Below are positions 10,476-11,916 of a stretch of DNA of 11,916 nucleotides, in pieces (within the stretch, counting starts at the first letter, position 1; every line of letters starts with the position of its first letter). This stretch comes from an uncultured Eubacteriales bacterium (GTDB taxonomy: Bacteria; Bacillota; Clostridia; Oscillospirales; CAG-272). The translations under genes and the position numbers were made by a program. The stretch lies in assembly GCA_934447715.1 (NCBI GenBank), contig CAKSER010000044.1, forward strand, positions 1 to 11,916, written 5' to 3'. Below the pieces are notes generated by a model that saw nothing but the letters and a program-made list of their open reading frames with translations, was not told the origin of the DNA and made no database searches.

Positions 10476-11879
10476 ATGGCAAAGATGTGGGCAGGGGTGA
10501 CCGAAGGAAATACGAGCGCTCTTGCGGATGATTTTAACTCCTCGATCGGATTCGATTCGAGAATGTATAAGCAGGACATTGAAGGAAGCATTGCGCACGC
10601 CCTAATGCTCGGGCACACCGGAATTATTTCCGAAGAGGATGCCGACAGCCTTATTTTAGGGCTTAAGGAGATCCTTTCAGATCTTGAATCGGGAAAGCTT
10701 AAAATCGATTTTGGGTGTGAGGATATTCACATGTTTGTCGAGCAGGTGCTTACCGAGCGGCTCGGCGATGTCGGAAAAAAGCTGCACACGGCAAGAAGCA
10801 GAAACGATCAGGTGGCTCTTGACCTTAGAATGTATTTAAGGGATGAGACCGATTATATAACAAAGAAGCTCAAGGAGCTTGTCGGTATTCTTACCGACAA
10901 GGCAGAGGAATACAAAGCCGCAATAATGCCGGGCTACACCCACCTGCAAAGGGCGCAGCCGATCACCTTCGGCCATCAGCTTATGGCATATTCGATGATG
11001 CTTCTGCGCGATATTGACAGGCTTTCTGACTGCAGGAAAAGAATGAATATTTCCCCGATCGGAAGCTGCGCACTTGCCGGCACGACCTACGATACCGACA
11101 GGGATTTTGAGGCGGAAAAGCTCGGATTTGATTCGGTTTGCCTCAATTCGATCGACGGGGTGTCCGACAGGGACTTTGCAGTCGAGCTGATGAGCGATCT
11201 TTCTATACTGATGATGCATCTTTCACGCTTTTCCGAAGAGCTTATTCTTTGGTCAAGCTGGGAATTCGGATTTGTTAAGCTTTCAGATTCGTTTACAACC
11301 GGCTCCTCTATCATGCCGCAGAAGAAAAACCCGGATATGGCAGAGCTTATTCGGGGGAAAACCGGCAGGGTATACGGCGATCTGATAGCGCTTCTTGCGA
11401 CCCTCAAGGGGCTTCCGCTTGCATACAACAAGGACATGCAGGAGGACAAGGAGGGCGTATTCGACGCCTGCGACACCGTAAAGAAGTGTCTTGATGTGCT
11501 TTGCCCGATGATCGAAACGATGAAGGCAAATACCGAGAACATGAGAAAGGCGGCGCAGACCGGATTTATCAACGCAACCGATCTTGCCGACTATCTTGTA
11601 AAAAAGGGACTTTCGTTCAGATTGGCATACAAGCTGTCCGGTCAGATCGTAGCGGAGTGCACAAAAGAGGGATATGTGCTCGAAACGCTTCCGCTTGAAA
11701 AATACCGTGCCTTTTCCGAGCTGTTTTGCGAGGATGTATACAAGGCAATCGATCTTGACAGCTGCGTGTCAAGAAGGATCAGCAAGGGAGGCACCTCTGT
11801 TAAATCGGTTGAAGAGCAGATCGAGGCTGTAAGGAAGGTACTTAGCGCGGATAATCCGGGTGCGGAAAAAGATAAATGA
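10476..11879 (+). CDS. argH: Argininosuccinate lyase
   Basis: It cleaves argininosuccinate to arginine and fumarate, the last step of arginine synthesis, as a homotetramer with shared active sites. The 467 residues match the family. The first conserved region is HTARSRNDQVALD (104-116), the second GYTHLQRAQP (153-162) with Thr155/His156, and the superfamily signature GSSIMPQKKNP is at 276-286 with the catalytic serine in its mobile loop. The N-terminal KMWAGVTEG differs from the common WGGRF or WAGR form at the arginine position; this is not a catalytic residue. The ATG is preceded by GGAAGGAA at good spacing. The 139-base gap from argG has no terminator, so the genes are probably cotranscribed under arginine control. 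Confidence 0.97.
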   Translation: MAKMWAGVTEGNTSALADDFNSSIGFDSRMYKQDIEGSIAHALMLGHTGIISEEDADSLILGLKEILSDLESGKLKIDFGCEDIHMFVEQVLTERLGDVGKKLHTARSRNDQVALDLRMYLRDETDYITKKLKELVGILTDKAEEYKAAIMPGYTHLQRAQPITFGHQLMAYSMMLLRDIDRLSDCRKRMNISPIGSCALAGTTYDTDRDFEAEKLGFDSVCLNSIDGVSDRDFAVELMSDLSILMMHLSRFSEELILWSSWEFGFVKLSDSFTTGSSIMPQKKNPDMAELIRGKTGRVYGDLIALLATLKGLPLAYNKDMQEDKEGVFDACDTVKKCLDVLCPMIETMKANTENMRKAAQTGFINATDLADYLVKKGLSFRLAYKLSGQIVAECTKEGYVLETLPLEKYRAFSELFCEDVYKAIDLDSCVSRRISKGGTSVKSVEEQIEAVRKVLSADNPGAEKDK

Positions 11880-11882
11880 GAC

Positions 11883-11915
11883 AAAAGCCTTTTCGCAAAA
11901 AGCGAAAGGGCTTTT
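11883..11915 (+). terminator. Intrinsic terminator of argGH
   Basis: AAAAGCCTTTTCGC (11883-11896) pairs with GCGAAAGGGCTTTT (11902-11915), a 14-bp stem with one wobble pair and an A5 loop. It lies three bases past the argH stop codon. The window ends one base later, so only the T4 inside the stem can be seen, not any further U tract. Confidence 0.85.
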
Positions 11916-11916
11916 C

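Overview
This window looks like core chromosome of an anaerobic, spore-forming member of the Clostridia, most likely in the Oscillospiraceae/Ruminococcaceae neighbourhood. The inference rests on a cytidylate kinase - acyltransferase - IspH/ribosomal protein S1 fusion cluster, an intact sporulation sigma factor of the SigK type, argGH organised as in Firmicutes, strong AGGAGG-like ribosome binding sites, TTGACA/TATAAT-type promoters and short intrinsic terminators. The species cannot be named from the sequence alone. I see no phage, transposon, tRNA, rRNA or CRISPR array.

Layout. (1) 1-3410, minus strand: two separate single-gene units. One is a Gfo/Idh/MocA-type NAD(P)-dependent oxidoreductase with its own TTGACT-17-TATACT promoter. 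The other is a polytopic DUF2079-type membrane protein with a TTGAAA-17-TAGAAT promoter. Each is followed by a perfect hairpin terminator, and a roughly 170-base polypurine stretch lies between them. (2) 3687-7261, plus strand: a compact operon cmk - plsC - ispH::rpsA, from promoter (3687-3715) to terminator (7233-7261). It covers CMP/dCMP phosphorylation, phosphatidic acid synthesis, the last step of the MEP isoprenoid pathway and ribosomal protein S1. (3) 7349-8728, plus strand: sigK (late mother-cell sporulation sigma factor), then a small HD-domain predicted hydrolase with its own promoter and terminator. (4) 8729-11916, plus strand: an arginine biosynthesis operon argG-argH. It is preceded by a perfect-consensus promoter and repeated TGAAT motifs that look like arginine-repressor operators, and it ends in a terminator at the window edge.

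How the genes relate. ArgG and ArgH carry out consecutive steps from citrulline and aspartate to arginine and fumarate. The cmk-plsC-ispH::rpsA operon groups growth-linked functions. IspH and S1 are one open reading frame, but a strong Shine-Dalgarno and an in-frame ATG sit exactly at the domain junction, and lysine codon use changes sharply there. Separate production of S1 from the same message is therefore a real possibility.

Most of the window is ordinary, and I do not see an undescribed multi-gene system. The observations most worth a second look are the internal start in ispH::rpsA, the two-cluster operator-like array upstream of argG, the four-copy 11-bp repeat that begins inside the argG stop region, the 18-bp in-frame duplication inside IspH, the A-rich slippery run in ispH, and the mini-ORF overlapping the sigK start.
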